Source: UMGS1071 sp045638545
GTDB taxonomy: Bacteria; Bacillota; Clostridia; Oscillospirales; Acutalibacteraceae
NCBI GenBank assembly: GCA_045638545.1
Contig: JAZUBL010000033.1
Location: 1-22,128 of the forward strand
Length of the DNA: 22,128 nt
Reading direction: 5' to 3'
The translations under genes were made by a program, and so were the position numbers. How positions within the stretch are numbered: the stretch's first letter is position 1; each line of letters begins with the position of its first letter. The notes under the pieces were generated by a model, which had not been told where the DNA came from, made no database searches, and saw only the letters and a program-made list of their open reading frames with translations. Shown here piece after piece: positions 14,626-22,128 of the stretch.

Positions 14626-17409
14626 TTGGCAGGAAAACAAACAGGTAAAACAACAAAAAAGAAACCGGCCAAAAAGCAGACCCGTGCATCGACTGCTCAT
14701 CCTCGTGATGTGGAATCCATGCGCCGCCGGAATCAGATCAGCGCGATTATTCTGTTTGCGTTGTCCATTGTTTTGCTGTTTCTTATTTTTATCAAAGGCG
14801 AACTGGTGTGGATGTGGATCCATGATTTCATCTTGGGTATGTTCGGTTTCCTGAGTCTGTTCGTTCCGGTGCTGATGGGCTATATTGCCGTCACGCTGGC
14901 AACGGGCAAAAAATCAAAACCCCGCACCATTGGCAGAACGGTACTGATTTTCGTCACAGTGGCGCTGGCCTGTTCCATCGCTTACGTATTCCAGTACGGC
15001 GATATACAGCACGGACAGAATTTCTTCAGCAGCCTTGGAGACCTGTACATGCTTGGCATTGACTGGAGAAGTGCAGGCCTGTTCAGCGGCCTTATTGGGT
15101 ATCCAATTGTGGCGATGCTTGGTGTTACCGGTGCGAAGATCGTTTCTATCGTGGCGTTCTGCGTGTCTCTCATGCTCCTCACCGGCACCACATTGATGCA
15201 GGTATTCCGCGCTGTGGCAAAGCCGGCAAAGAAAGCAGGTCAGGGTGTTGCAAAAGCTGCAGAAGTTGTGGCGGAGCGCCGTGAGGAAAAGCGGGAAGAG
15301 AAGCGGGTCGCAAAGGAAAAAGTCCACGAGCACGCTGATGTGCCGATCATTATTGGCAGGGAAGATGATATTGACATTGCCATGGACGGCGAAGACAGAG
15401 AAGCAGAAATGCAGAAGAAGTCTCAGCAGAAGCTGGAGAACCTGAAAAAGGCATTCACCGAGCCATACCAGCCGGAAGTGATGCCGGAGCCTGGCGTTGA
15501 TATCCGGGTAGATCCGGAAACAGGCGAAGTACTGGATCCGATCGATATTCCGCTGGAGGAGCCTGCAGTGCAGCCGGTAAAGCAGAAAGCTTCTGCAAAG
15601 CCGCAGCCTGTGGCTTTTGAAGAAGAATATGTGGATGTGTTTGACATCCCGCTGCCGGGTGACGAAGATGCGCCGGTGGAGCCAATGGAAGAAGCACCGA
15701 AGGCTGCGCCGGTACCAATGACCGCACCGGTACAGAAAGCTGCACCGGCAAAACCAGCGGCAGCAAAAGCGGAACCGGCTGTGGAACTGGAAGACGTTGG
15801 CGCAGCAGCTGCAGCAGAGGCCTTTGTGAAGAAGATGAAAGAAAACCAGGCGCAGGAGCTGGAAACAGCTGTGGAAGCCCAGGAAGAAAAGGAAACTTAC
15901 CGCTTCCCGCCGCTGGATCTGCTGAAAACCGCGCCTGCTGCAAATCAGGATGACATTACGCTGGAGCTGCAGACCAACGGCCAGAAGCTGGTAGAGGTGC
16001 TGAAGAGCTTTGGTGTGCAGACAAGAATTCTCGACATCAGCCGCGGCCCGGCCGTAACACGTTACGAGCTGCAGCCGGCAGCCGGTGTGAAAATCAGTAA
16101 GATTACAAATCTCTCCGACGACATTGCCATGAACCTGGCAGCATCCGGTGTTCGTATCGAAGCGCCGATTCCGGGCAAGGCAGCCGTTGGCGTAGAGGTG
16201 CCGAATCAGAACGTCAGCGTTGTAAAAATGCGCGAGCTGATCGAGTCCGCAGCATTTCAGAATGCAAAAAGCAAGCTGACTGTAGCTCTCGGCCGTGATA
16301 TTTCCGGTCAGATCACACTGGCAGACCTTGCAAAGATGCCCCACCTGCTCATTGCCGGTTCCACCGGTTCCGGTAAGTCAGTGTGCATCAACTCACTTAT
16401 CATCAGCCTTCTTTATAAGGCTTCGCCTGACGAAGTGAAGCTGCTGATGGTTGACCCGAAGGTAGTAGAACTTGGTATTTATAACGGCATTCCGCACCTG
16501 CTGGTGCCTGTTGTAACAGACCCGAGAAAAGCAGCCGGCGCGCTTGGCTGGGCGGTAACAGAAATGCTGAACCGCTATAAAGTTTTTGCAGACAACAACG
16601 TTCGTGATCTCCACGGTTACAACGAAATGGTCGGCGACGGCCTTGTTCGTGAGGACGGCGTGAAGCTGGAGCGTATGCCGCAGATCGTCATCATCATCGA
16701 TGAGCTTGCCGACCTGATGATGGCAGCGCCAAACGACGTAGAAGATTCTATCTGCCGACTGGCGCAGATGGCAAGAGCGGCAGGTATGCACCTGGTCATC
16801 GCTACCCAGCGTCCATCTGTTGACGTTATTACCGGTGTTATCAAGGCAAACATCCCAAGCCGAATTGCCTTTGCTGTTTCTTCGCAGATCGACTCCCGTA
16901 CCATTCTGGACGGCAGCGGCGCGGAGAAGCTCCTTGGCCGCGGCGATATGCTGTTTGCGCCGGTTGGCTCTCCAAAGCCGGTTCGTGTGCAGGGCTGCTT
17001 TGTAGATGACAAGGAAGTAGAAAAAGTTACCAGCTACGTGAAGAAAAAGCACGATACAGACTATGATAAATCCGTCATTGAGGAAATTGAAAAGAACGCA
17101 GCAGAAAGCAAGGCCGGCAAGGAAGAAGCTGCCGAAACAGGCGGCATCAGTACAGACCCGATGATGCCGGAAGCCATCAAATGCGTGGTAGAAGCCGGAC
17201 AGGCTTCCACCTCCCTGCTGCAGCGCCGCCTGCGCCTTGGCTATGCCCGTGCAGGCAGACTCATTGACGAAATGGAGCAGATGGGCATTGTTGGCCCGCA
17301 TGAAGGCTCCAAACCAAGACAGGTGCTGCTGACCTATCAGCAGTATCTGGAAATGCAGATGCAGCAGAATGGCGAGACCGTTGCTGCTGTGAACGAAGAT
17401 TTGGAATAA
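14626..17409 (+). CDS. ftsK: DNA translocase FtsK/SpoIIIE
   Basis: A 927-residue protein. The TTG start at 14626 is preceded by AAGGTGA, and no ATG near it is in frame with a better site. After a Lys-rich head come four or five membrane segments (about 38-57, 68-93, 104-124, 151-192). A long acidic, Pro/Ala/Glu-rich linker follows (about 200-440), then the alpha domain (FGVQTRILDISRGPAVTRYE). The beta motor has Walker A GSTGSGKS at 578-585 and Walker B VIIIDELADLMM. The winged-helix gamma domain at about 840-905 (CVVEAGQASTSLLQRRLRLG) reads polarity sequences. It pumps chromosomal DNA through the division or sporulation septum using ATP. Which of FtsK and SpoIIIE it corresponds to cannot be decided here. 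It is coupled to tepA upstream and ends 15 bases before the radical SAM gene. Confidence 0.97.
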   Translation: MAGKQTGKTTKKKPAKKQTRASTAHPRDVESMRRRNQISAIILFALSIVLLFLIFIKGELVWMWIHDFILGMFGFLSLFVPVLMGYIAVTLATGKKSKPRTIGRTVLIFVTVALACSIAYVFQYGDIQHGQNFFSSLGDLYMLGIDWRSAGLFSGLIGYPIVAMLGVTGAKIVSIVAFCVSLMLLTGTTLMQVFRAVAKPAKKAGQGVAKAAEVVAERREEKREEKRVAKEKVHEHADVPIIIGREDDIDIAMDGEDREAEMQKKSQQKLENLKKAFTEPYQPEVMPEPGVDIRVDPETGEVLDPIDIPLEEPAVQPVKQKASAKPQPVAFEEEYVDVFDIPLPGDEDAPVEPMEEAPKAAPVPMTAPVQKAAPAKPAAAKAEPAVELEDVGAAAAAEAFVKKMKENQAQELETAVEAQEEKETYRFPPLDLLKTAPAANQDDITLELQTNGQKLVEVLKSFGVQTRILDISRGPAVTRYELQPAAGVKISKITNLSDDIAMNLAASGVRIEAPIPGKAAVGVEVPNQNVSVVKMRELIESAAFQNAKSKLTVALGRDISGQITLADLAKMPHLLIAGSTGSGKSVCINSLIISLLYKASPDEVKLLMVDPKVVELGIYNGIPHLLVPVVTDPRKAAGALGWAVTEMLNRYKVFADNNVRDLHGYNEMVGDGLVREDGVKLERMPQIVIIIDELADLMMAAPNDVEDSICRLAQMARAAGMHLVIATQRPSVDVITGVIKANIPSRIAFAVSSQIDSRTILDGSGAEKLLGRGDMLFAPVGSPKPVRVQGCFVDDKEVEKVTSYVKKKHDTDYDKSVIEEIEKNAAESKAGKEEAAETGGISTDPMMPEAIKCVVEAGQASTSLLQRRLRLGYARAGRLIDEMEQMGIVGPHEGSKPRQVLLTYQQYLEMQMQQNGETVAAVNEDLE

Positions 17410-17424
17410 ACGGGAGGAACTGCA

Positions 17425-19377
17425 ATGGCATTTTTACCGATTACTAGAAAAGAAATGGAAGAACGCGGCTGGGATGCGCCGGACTTTGTCGTTGTAACAG
17501 GCGACTCCTACGTAGACCACCCTTCTTTTGGCATCGCGATCATCTCCCGTGTGCTGGAGCACTACGGCTATAAGGTTGCGATTCTTGCCCAGCCGGACTG
17601 GCGCAGTGACAAGGATTTTACCCGCTTTGGCAGACCGCGCCTTGGCTTTATGGTGTCCTCCGGCAATATCGACTCCATGGTTGCCCATTACACAGCGGCC
17701 CGCCGCAAGCGCAGCGAAGATGCTTACACAGCCGGCAACAAAACAGGCAAACGCCCTGACAGAGCGGTGATCGTATACAGCCAGAAAATCAAGGAGATCT
17801 ACCCGGATTGCCCTGTGATCATCGGCGGCCTGGAGGCATCACTCCGCCGCTTTGCTCACTACGATTACTGGGATGACTGCGTGAAGCCGTCTATTCTTAT
17901 TGAATCCGGTGCAGATCTGCTGACATTTGGTATGGGTGAAAAACAGACCATCGAGATCGCAGCCCGCCTGAATGAGGGCGACCACATTTCCACACTGATG
18001 GATATTCCGGGCACCTGTTATGCGATTCCGACAAGAGAGTACCAGCCGGGCCCGGCAGTAGACTGCCCAAGCTATGAGCAGGTATGTGCTTCTAAAAAGG
18101 AGTATGCCGTATCCTGCCGCAAACAGCAGGACGAGCAGGATGCTGTCATCGGCCGCAAGGTCATTCAGAAGCACGGTAATCAGATTCTGGTGCAGAACCC
18201 GCCGATGCCGATGCTGACACAGGAAGAAATGGATGAAGTGTACGAGCTGCCTTATGAGCGTACTTACCACCCGATTTACGAAAAAGAAGGCGGTGTGGCA
18301 GCAATTCAGGAAGTGGAGTTTTCCATTACCCATACACGCGGCTGTTTTGGTGCCTGCAACTTCTGTTCCATCGCATTCCATCAGGGCAGAATGATCACCA
18401 CCAGAAGTGAAGAATCTGTTCTCCGCGAAGCAAAACTGCTGACAGAGAATCCGAACTTCAAGGGTTATATTCACGACGTTGGCGGCCCAACAGCAAACTT
18501 CCGCCACTGCTCCTGCAAAAAGCAGGAAAAGGCCGGTATGTGCAAAAATAAAAAATGTCTTGCACCAACACCATGCAAGGCGCTGGACGTAGACCACAGC
18601 GAATACCTGCAGATGCTGCGGAAACTCCGCGCACTGCCAAAGGTGAAGAAGGTGTTCATCCGCTCCGGTATCCGCTTTGATTACCTGATGCAGGATAAGG
18701 ATGATACTTTTTTCAAGGAGCTGGTGACCCATCACGTCAGCGGTCAGCTGAAAGTTGCGCCGGAGCATTGCTCTGCAAACGTGCTGGATCACATGGGCAA
18801 GCCGCACATTGAAAGCTACAAGGCATTCCAGAGACGATTCTTTGAGATCACCAAGTCCATCGATAAAGAGCAGTATCTGGTGCCGTACCTGATGTCTTCT
18901 CACCCTGGCAGTACCCTGCAGGATGCCGTAGAGCTGGCACTGTTCCTGAAGCAGGAAAAGCTTCGTCCGGAGCAGGTGCAGGACTTCTATCCAACACCGG
19001 GTACCATTTCCACCTGTATGTTCTACACAGGGCTGGACCCATACACACTGGAAGAAGTTTATGTGCCGAAGACCGATAAAGACAAGGCTATGCAGCGCGC
19101 ACTGCTCCAGTACTTTAACCCAAAGAATAAGATGCTGGTAATTGAAGCGCTGAAGCGTGCCGGCAGAACAGACCTGATCGGTACCAGTGATAAATGCCTG
19201 GTGCGTCCACTGCCGCAGCCGGTACAGCCGCAGGCAGACCGCAATGCAAAACAGCAGAACGGCAAACAGCAGGGCAGAGGCATACAGAAGCAGCAGAACG
19301 GCGGCAGAGGAAAGAATCAATCTACATGGAAAAACGAAAAGCGCGGCGGCAAAAAGCCATCTGGAAGAGGACGCTGA
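17425..19377 (+). CDS. YgiQ family radical SAM protein
   Basis: A 650-residue protein with GGGAGG (17412-17417) ahead of its ATG. The N-terminal region is the family's B12-binding-like domain (VVVTGDSYVDHPSFGIAIISRVLE, residues about 20-45). The radical SAM cluster motif is RGCFGACNFC, with Cys307, Cys311 and Cys314 in the CxxxCxxC spacing that binds [4Fe-4S]. Downstream are a Cys-rich stretch (residues about 355-395, RHCSCKKQEKAGMCKNKKC), VAPEHCSANVLDHMGKP and YFNPKN. The last ~45 residues are a low-complexity, basic, Gln/Asn/Gly-rich tail. YgiQ proteins are widespread radical enzymes of unknown reaction. The final 52 bases overlap the next gene in another frame, so translation is probably coupled. 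Confidence 0.95.
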   Translation: MAFLPITRKEMEERGWDAPDFVVVTGDSYVDHPSFGIAIISRVLEHYGYKVAILAQPDWRSDKDFTRFGRPRLGFMVSSGNIDSMVAHYTAARRKRSEDAYTAGNKTGKRPDRAVIVYSQKIKEIYPDCPVIIGGLEASLRRFAHYDYWDDCVKPSILIESGADLLTFGMGEKQTIEIAARLNEGDHISTLMDIPGTCYAIPTREYQPGPAVDCPSYEQVCASKKEYAVSCRKQQDEQDAVIGRKVIQKHGNQILVQNPPMPMLTQEEMDEVYELPYERTYHPIYEKEGGVAAIQEVEFSITHTRGCFGACNFCSIAFHQGRMITTRSEESVLREAKLLTENPNFKGYIHDVGGPTANFRHCSCKKQEKAGMCKNKKCLAPTPCKALDVDHSEYLQMLRKLRALPKVKKVFIRSGIRFDYLMQDKDDTFFKELVTHHVSGQLKVAPEHCSANVLDHMGKPHIESYKAFQRRFFEITKSIDKEQYLVPYLMSSHPGSTLQDAVELALFLKQEKLRPEQVQDFYPTPGTISTCMFYTGLDPYTLEEVYVPKTDKDKAMQRALLQYFNPKNKMLVIEALKRAGRTDLIGTSDKCLVRPLPQPVQPQADRNAKQQNGKQQGRGIQKQQNGGRGKNQSTWKNEKRGGKKPSGRGR

Positions 19378-20261
19378 TCCTTGTTCTGCTGACGGTCTGT
19401 GTTGCGGTATCCATCTGCATCACCGTGATCCCCGATGGCTGGAAGCGGGTATATGCGCTTTTCGGCCTGGGAGAATTCGGTGACAGCGCCGACGGCTATC
19501 CGTTCGCCATGCACGTACTGGACGTAGGCAAAGCCGACGCTGTTTTTATCCGCTGCGGCGACAGCACCATGCTGGTGGACTGCGGTATGCTGGATGACGG
19601 CGAAAAGGTAGCAGCTTATCTCCATAAGCGTGGTGTAACGCAGTTGGATTATGCAATTGCCACCCACCCGGATGATGACCACATCGGCGGGTATCCGGAT
19701 CTGCTTCGTCTTGTTTCTGCCAACGTTTATCTGGAGCCGGAAATGCAGCAGGAACTGCTGGCCGGCAATAAAAGCCGTGCCGCAGTGGCAGAAATTCTGG
19801 AACAAAAACAGATCCTGTGGAAAACTGCTGCAGCCGGTGATACTTTTGCAGTGGGAGAAGCTGCTGTGACGGTACTGTCTCCGGCGGAAAACATGAAAAC
19901 CACCAATGACAGCTCTCTGGTGCTGCGCATTACCTACGGCGAAACTTCTTTTCTGCTGATGGGTGACGCTGGCATCGCAGCAGAGAAAGCGCTGCTTTCC
20001 GGCGGCGAAGAGCTGCAGGCCGATGTGCTGAAAGTCGGCCATCATGGCAGCAGAACGTCCACATCGGAAGAATTTCTCCGGGCGGTGTCCCCAACATATG
20101 CAGCAGTTTCAGTTGGGCCGGACAGAAGTGACCTGCCGGACGATGAGGTGTTGCAGCTTCTGCAGAAATATCAGGCAGAAACTTATCGAACAGATTTAGA
20201 TGGAATCTTGATTTTTGCCAGCGACGGGAATACAATAAAAGTAATGACAGAATCCGGCTGA
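19326..20261 (+). CDS. ComEC/Rec2-like metallo-beta-lactamase-fold hydrolase, membrane-anchored
   Basis: A 311-residue protein. ATG 19326 is chosen because GAGGAAAG lies upstream and the protein then begins with a basic head (MEKRKARRQK) and one membrane segment (about 15-36), as is usual for this group; longer frames lie inside ygiQ. The extracytoplasmic domain starts HVLDVGKADAVFI, has the metal motif THPDDDHIGG (His114, Asp116, Asp118, Asp/His117-119), and ends with LKVGHHGSRTSTSEEFL, both hallmarks of the ComEC C-terminal domain. This group hydrolyses phosphodiester or related bonds; in ComEC it is thought to degrade one DNA strand during uptake, but this protein lacks the ComEC channel. 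It overlaps ygiQ by 52 bases and is followed after 20 bases by a DUF3006 gene, a pairing I know from other Firmicutes. Confidence 0.9.
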   Translation: MEKRKARRQKAIWKRTLILVLLTVCVAVSICITVIPDGWKRVYALFGLGEFGDSADGYPFAMHVLDVGKADAVFIRCGDSTMLVDCGMLDDGEKVAAYLHKRGVTQLDYAIATHPDDDHIGGYPDLLRLVSANVYLEPEMQQELLAGNKSRAAVAEILEQKQILWKTAAAGDTFAVGEAAVTVLSPAENMKTTNDSSLVLRITYGETSFLLMGDAGIAAEKALLSGGEELQADVLKVGHHGSRTSTSEEFLRAVSPTYAAVSVGPDRSDLPDDEVLQLLQKYQAETYRTDLDGILIFASDGNTIKVMTESG

Positions 20262-20281
20262 GCCGGAGCAGGAGGAAAACT

Positions 20282-20533
20282 ATGGCTAGAAATATGATCA
20301 TTGATCGTTTTGAAGGCGGCTTTGCAATCTGCGAAGAACTGGCAGACGGCAAGCCAAAGAAGAAAAAGGATATTCATTATTACGGCATTGAGCTGAACGA
20401 GCTGCCGGAAGGCGCAAAAGAAGGCGACGTACTGGCAATTGGCGACGACGGCGCACTGAAGATTGATGCTGCGGAAACAAAAAAGCGCAGAGAAATGATG
20501 CAGAAGCTGCAGGAAAAGGTTTGGGAAGACTGA
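20282..20533 (+). CDS. DUF3006 domain-containing protein
   Basis: An 83-residue protein with AGGAGG (20269-20274) ahead of the ATG. It matches the DUF3006 pattern: IIDRFEGGFAICEE at the start, a short basic insert, then LPEGAKEGDVLAI, and a C-terminal charged helix (TKKRREMMQKLQEKVWED). The function is unknown. Genes of this family often lie next to ComEC-like metallo-hydrolases, as here, which suggests a partner or regulator of that protein. No signal peptide or membrane segment is visible, so it is probably cytoplasmic. It begins 20 bases after the hydrolase gene, in the same transcription unit. Confidence 0.9.
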   Translation: MARNMIIDRFEGGFAICEELADGKPKKKKDIHYYGIELNELPEGAKEGDVLAIGDDGALKIDAAETKKRREMMQKLQEKVWED

Positions 20534-20576
20534 TCCTGCAGTTGGAAATCTGGGATGAATGAAGGGACTGGACGGA

Positions 20577-21833
20577 ATGACAAAATCAGAAGAACTGTAT
20601 GAACGGGCAAAACGGGTTATGCCAGGCGGTGTAAACAGTGCAGACAGATCATTTGACGAGGTAGGCGGTACGCCGTACTTTATCAAAAAGGCAAAAGGTG
20701 CAGAAATTTTCGACGCCGACGGCAACCGTTACATCGACTATTTGTGCTCCTGGGGCGCGATGATCCTTGGCCACAACCACAGCGACATTCGCAGTGCTAT
20801 GGAGAAGGCAATGAAAAACGGCGTCAGCTTTGGTGCAGATACAGAACTGGAGCTGGAGCTGGCAGAACTGATCTGCAGCATTGTGCCGTCTGTGGAGATG
20901 GTGCGTATGGTAAACTCCCGTACAGAGGCGGCGATCAGCGCACTGCGAGTAGCCCGTCGTTATACCGGCCACAATAAGGTCATCGAGTTTGAGGGCTGCT
21001 ACCACGGCACCAGTGATGCCATGCTGGTAAAAGGCTGCGGTGTTGCCCAGGGCTGCGCAGAAGATACGCTGGTGGCCTGCTACAACGATATTTCCAGTGT
21101 GGAAGCGTTGTTCAAAGCACATCCGGATGACATTGCAGCAGTGATCATTGAACCGGTTGCAGCAAGCATGGGCGTTGTCACACCAAAGGAAGGCTTCCTG
21201 CAGCAGCTTCGTGACCTGTGCACCCATTACGGCGCAGTTCTGATTTTTGACGAGTTTATTACCGGTTTCCGTTTGAGACTGGACGGTGCGCAGGGTTATT
21301 ACGGTGTAAAACCGGATATGACACTGCTGGGCAGAATCATCGGTGCCGGTATGCCGATCGGTGCATACGGCGGCAAACGGGAGATCATGTCTCAGGTAGC
21401 GCCGCTTGGCCCTGTAATTCAGAACGGCACCCTCAGCGGCAACCCGATTGCTATGGCGGCCGGCATAGAGCAGCTGAAGCTGCTGAAAAAGCATCCGGAC
21501 GTTTACGAGTATCTGGATGAAATGGGTGATTATCTCCGCAAGGGACTGCGGGAGCTGGTTAAGAACCGCAATATTGACGCAACGGTCAACGGAATCGGTT
21601 CTCTGTCCAGCATCTACTTTACGCCTGTTGCAGTAGAAGATTACGACGGTGCAAAGACAAGTGATCTGGCAAAATACAGCCGCTTCTTCTCCAATATGAT
21701 GTACGAGGGAATCTATCTGGCACCATCCCAGTTTGATGCCATGTTCCTTTCCGCGGCGCATACAGAGCGGCACATCAATCAGTTCCTCGGCATGGCAGAC
21801 GTTGCCTTTGCCGTACTGAGCAAAAATAAATAA
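20577..21833 (+). CDS. HemL-like (glutamate-1-semialdehyde aminomutase family) protein lacking the PLP lysine
   Basis: A 418-residue protein. I chose ATG 20577 because AAGGGA (20562-20567) is correctly placed and MTKSEELYERAKR matches the HemL N-terminus. The overall fold is plainly HemL: GGVNSADRSF, SWGAMILGHNH, FEGCYHG, FDEFITGFR (Asp225, pyridine contact), GTLSGNPIAMAAG and YLAPSQFDAMFLS. However, the Schiff-base Lys of the canonical GKIIGGG motif is Arg253 (GRIIGAG, codon AGA 21333-21335), and the phosphate-binding NSGTEA reads NSRTEA (Arg115). HGHSD reads HGTSD, and the lid loop between LVK and YND is about 11 residues shorter than in E. coli HemL as I recall it. These argue against normal aminomutase activity; it may be a pseudoenzyme or a PMP-type or novel ligand-binding protein. 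There are no other haem genes in the window. Confidence 0.88.
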   Translation: MTKSEELYERAKRVMPGGVNSADRSFDEVGGTPYFIKKAKGAEIFDADGNRYIDYLCSWGAMILGHNHSDIRSAMEKAMKNGVSFGADTELELELAELICSIVPSVEMVRMVNSRTEAAISALRVARRYTGHNKVIEFEGCYHGTSDAMLVKGCGVAQGCAEDTLVACYNDISSVEALFKAHPDDIAAVIIEPVAASMGVVTPKEGFLQQLRDLCTHYGAVLIFDEFITGFRLRLDGAQGYYGVKPDMTLLGRIIGAGMPIGAYGGKREIMSQVAPLGPVIQNGTLSGNPIAMAAGIEQLKLLKKHPDVYEYLDEMGDYLRKGLRELVKNRNIDATVNGIGSLSSIYFTPVAVEDYDGAKTSDLAKYSRFFSNMMYEGIYLAPSQFDAMFLSAAHTERHINQFLGMADVAFAVLSKNK

Positions 21834-21842
21834 GCAAAGCAA

Positions 21843-21876
21843 AGAGGCCTGCATTGCGCAGGCCTCTCTTATTTTC
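21843..21876 (+). terminator. Terminator after the HemL-like gene
   Basis: AGAGGCCTGC (21843-21852) pairs perfectly with GCAGGCCTCT (21858-21867) over a 5-base loop, followed by CTTATTTTC. Confidence 0.9.
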
Positions 21877-22128
21877 TCCGTGCTGTCGGAGTGCAAATTT
21901 AAAGTTTTGTCCACTTTTTCAAAAGTGGTGGGGTGAAGGGGTGAAACCCCTCTCGCGGCTCGCAAGCCGCGAAATTCCTGATGAGAAAGAAAACGCAGGA
22001 AGGGTGAATGGAACATCCCGGTGGGATGTTCCATAGGGAAACCCTCGTCGGGGGTTTCCCTTAAGTTGGTTAGCAGAGCAGGAAGAGTTTCTATCGGCAA
22101 AGCCGATCCGGGGAACCCCTTGATAGGG
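21876..22128. repeat. Array of perfect hairpins, probable dispersed intergenic repeat, continuing past the window
   Basis: No gene is supported here. In order I see these hairpins: CTCCG/CGGAG (21876-21891); CCACTTTT/AAAAGTGG (21911-21928); AGGGGT/ACCCCT with a GAA loop (21937-21951); TCGCGGCT/AGCCGCGA (21953-21972); TTCCTG/CAGGAA (21975-22001); a 12-bp perfect stem ATGGAACATCCC/GGGATGTTCCAT (22008-22034); AGGGAAACCC/GGGTTTCCCT (22035-22061); ATCGGC/GCCGAT (22093-22107); GGGG/CCCC (22110-22119). The last two can alternatively be enclosed by CTATC/GATAG. Such dense tandem hairpins suggest a non-autonomous repeat or a structured RNA; which is undecided. Confidence 0.65.

Noticed and set aside
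20577..21833. Plain assignment as functional hemL
   Set aside because: The PLP lysine is replaced by Arg and the phosphate-binding Gly by Arg, so the enzyme name would mislead.
21975..22001. CTGATGAG followed by GAAA, like a hammerhead ribozyme core
   Set aside because: There is no stem II between the two motifs and no properly placed cleavage site with stems I and III; the outer TTCCTG/CAGGAA pairing alone does not make the fold.

Overview
The window reads as a housekeeping stretch of a low-to-mid GC Gram-positive anaerobe, most likely a gut Clostridia member (Oscillospirales-like). This is inferred from strong GGAGG ribosome-binding sites, TTG starts, the tepA-ftsK/spoIIIE synteny, Rex, a eukaryote-type NADP isocitrate dehydrogenase beside an Aquifex-type aconitase, and several gut-clostridial families. 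I placed it from protein character alone, so genus is not claimed. I saw no rRNA, tRNA, CRISPR array, transposase or phage gene.

Layout. 1-2317 (+): the 3' part of a BaiN/HI0933-type flavoprotein followed by a COG2509 FAD-dependent dehydrogenase, ending at a convergent terminator shared with a minus-strand three-S1-domain protein (2373-3296). 3455-6109 (+): a cyclophilin lipoprotein with its own promoter, then pyrG behind a consensus promoter and a leader hairpin that looks like an attenuator. 6183-7749 (+): a C_GCAxxG_C_C redox protein and two tandem paralogues of unknown function. 7789-9272 (-): two secreted or lipid-anchored C39-like peptidases. They are separate transcription units but carry the same 30-bp operator at exactly the same distance from the -10 box. 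9404-13299 (-): acn-icd-rex, an operon for the oxidative TCA branch to 2-oxoglutarate ending in the NADH-sensing repressor; its promoter carries a dyad centred on the -10 box. 13779-17409 (+): tepA and ftsK/spoIIIE, both starting at TTG. 17425-21833 (+): a YgiQ-type radical SAM protein, an overlapping ComEC-like metallo-beta-lactamase-fold protein, a DUF3006 protein and a HemL-like protein. 21834-22128: a terminator and then a dense array of perfect hairpins that reaches the window edge.

The most surprising items are: (1) the HemL homologue has Arg in place of the PLP-binding Lys, a Gly-to-Arg change in the phosphate-binding NSGTEA motif and a shortened lid loop, so it is probably not an aminomutase; (2) the duplicated operator shared by the two C39 genes; (3) the pyrG attenuator, which lacks the G-run start that the known CTP-sensing mechanism needs; (4) the hairpin array at the right edge. 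I found no convincing multi-gene defence or biosynthetic system.
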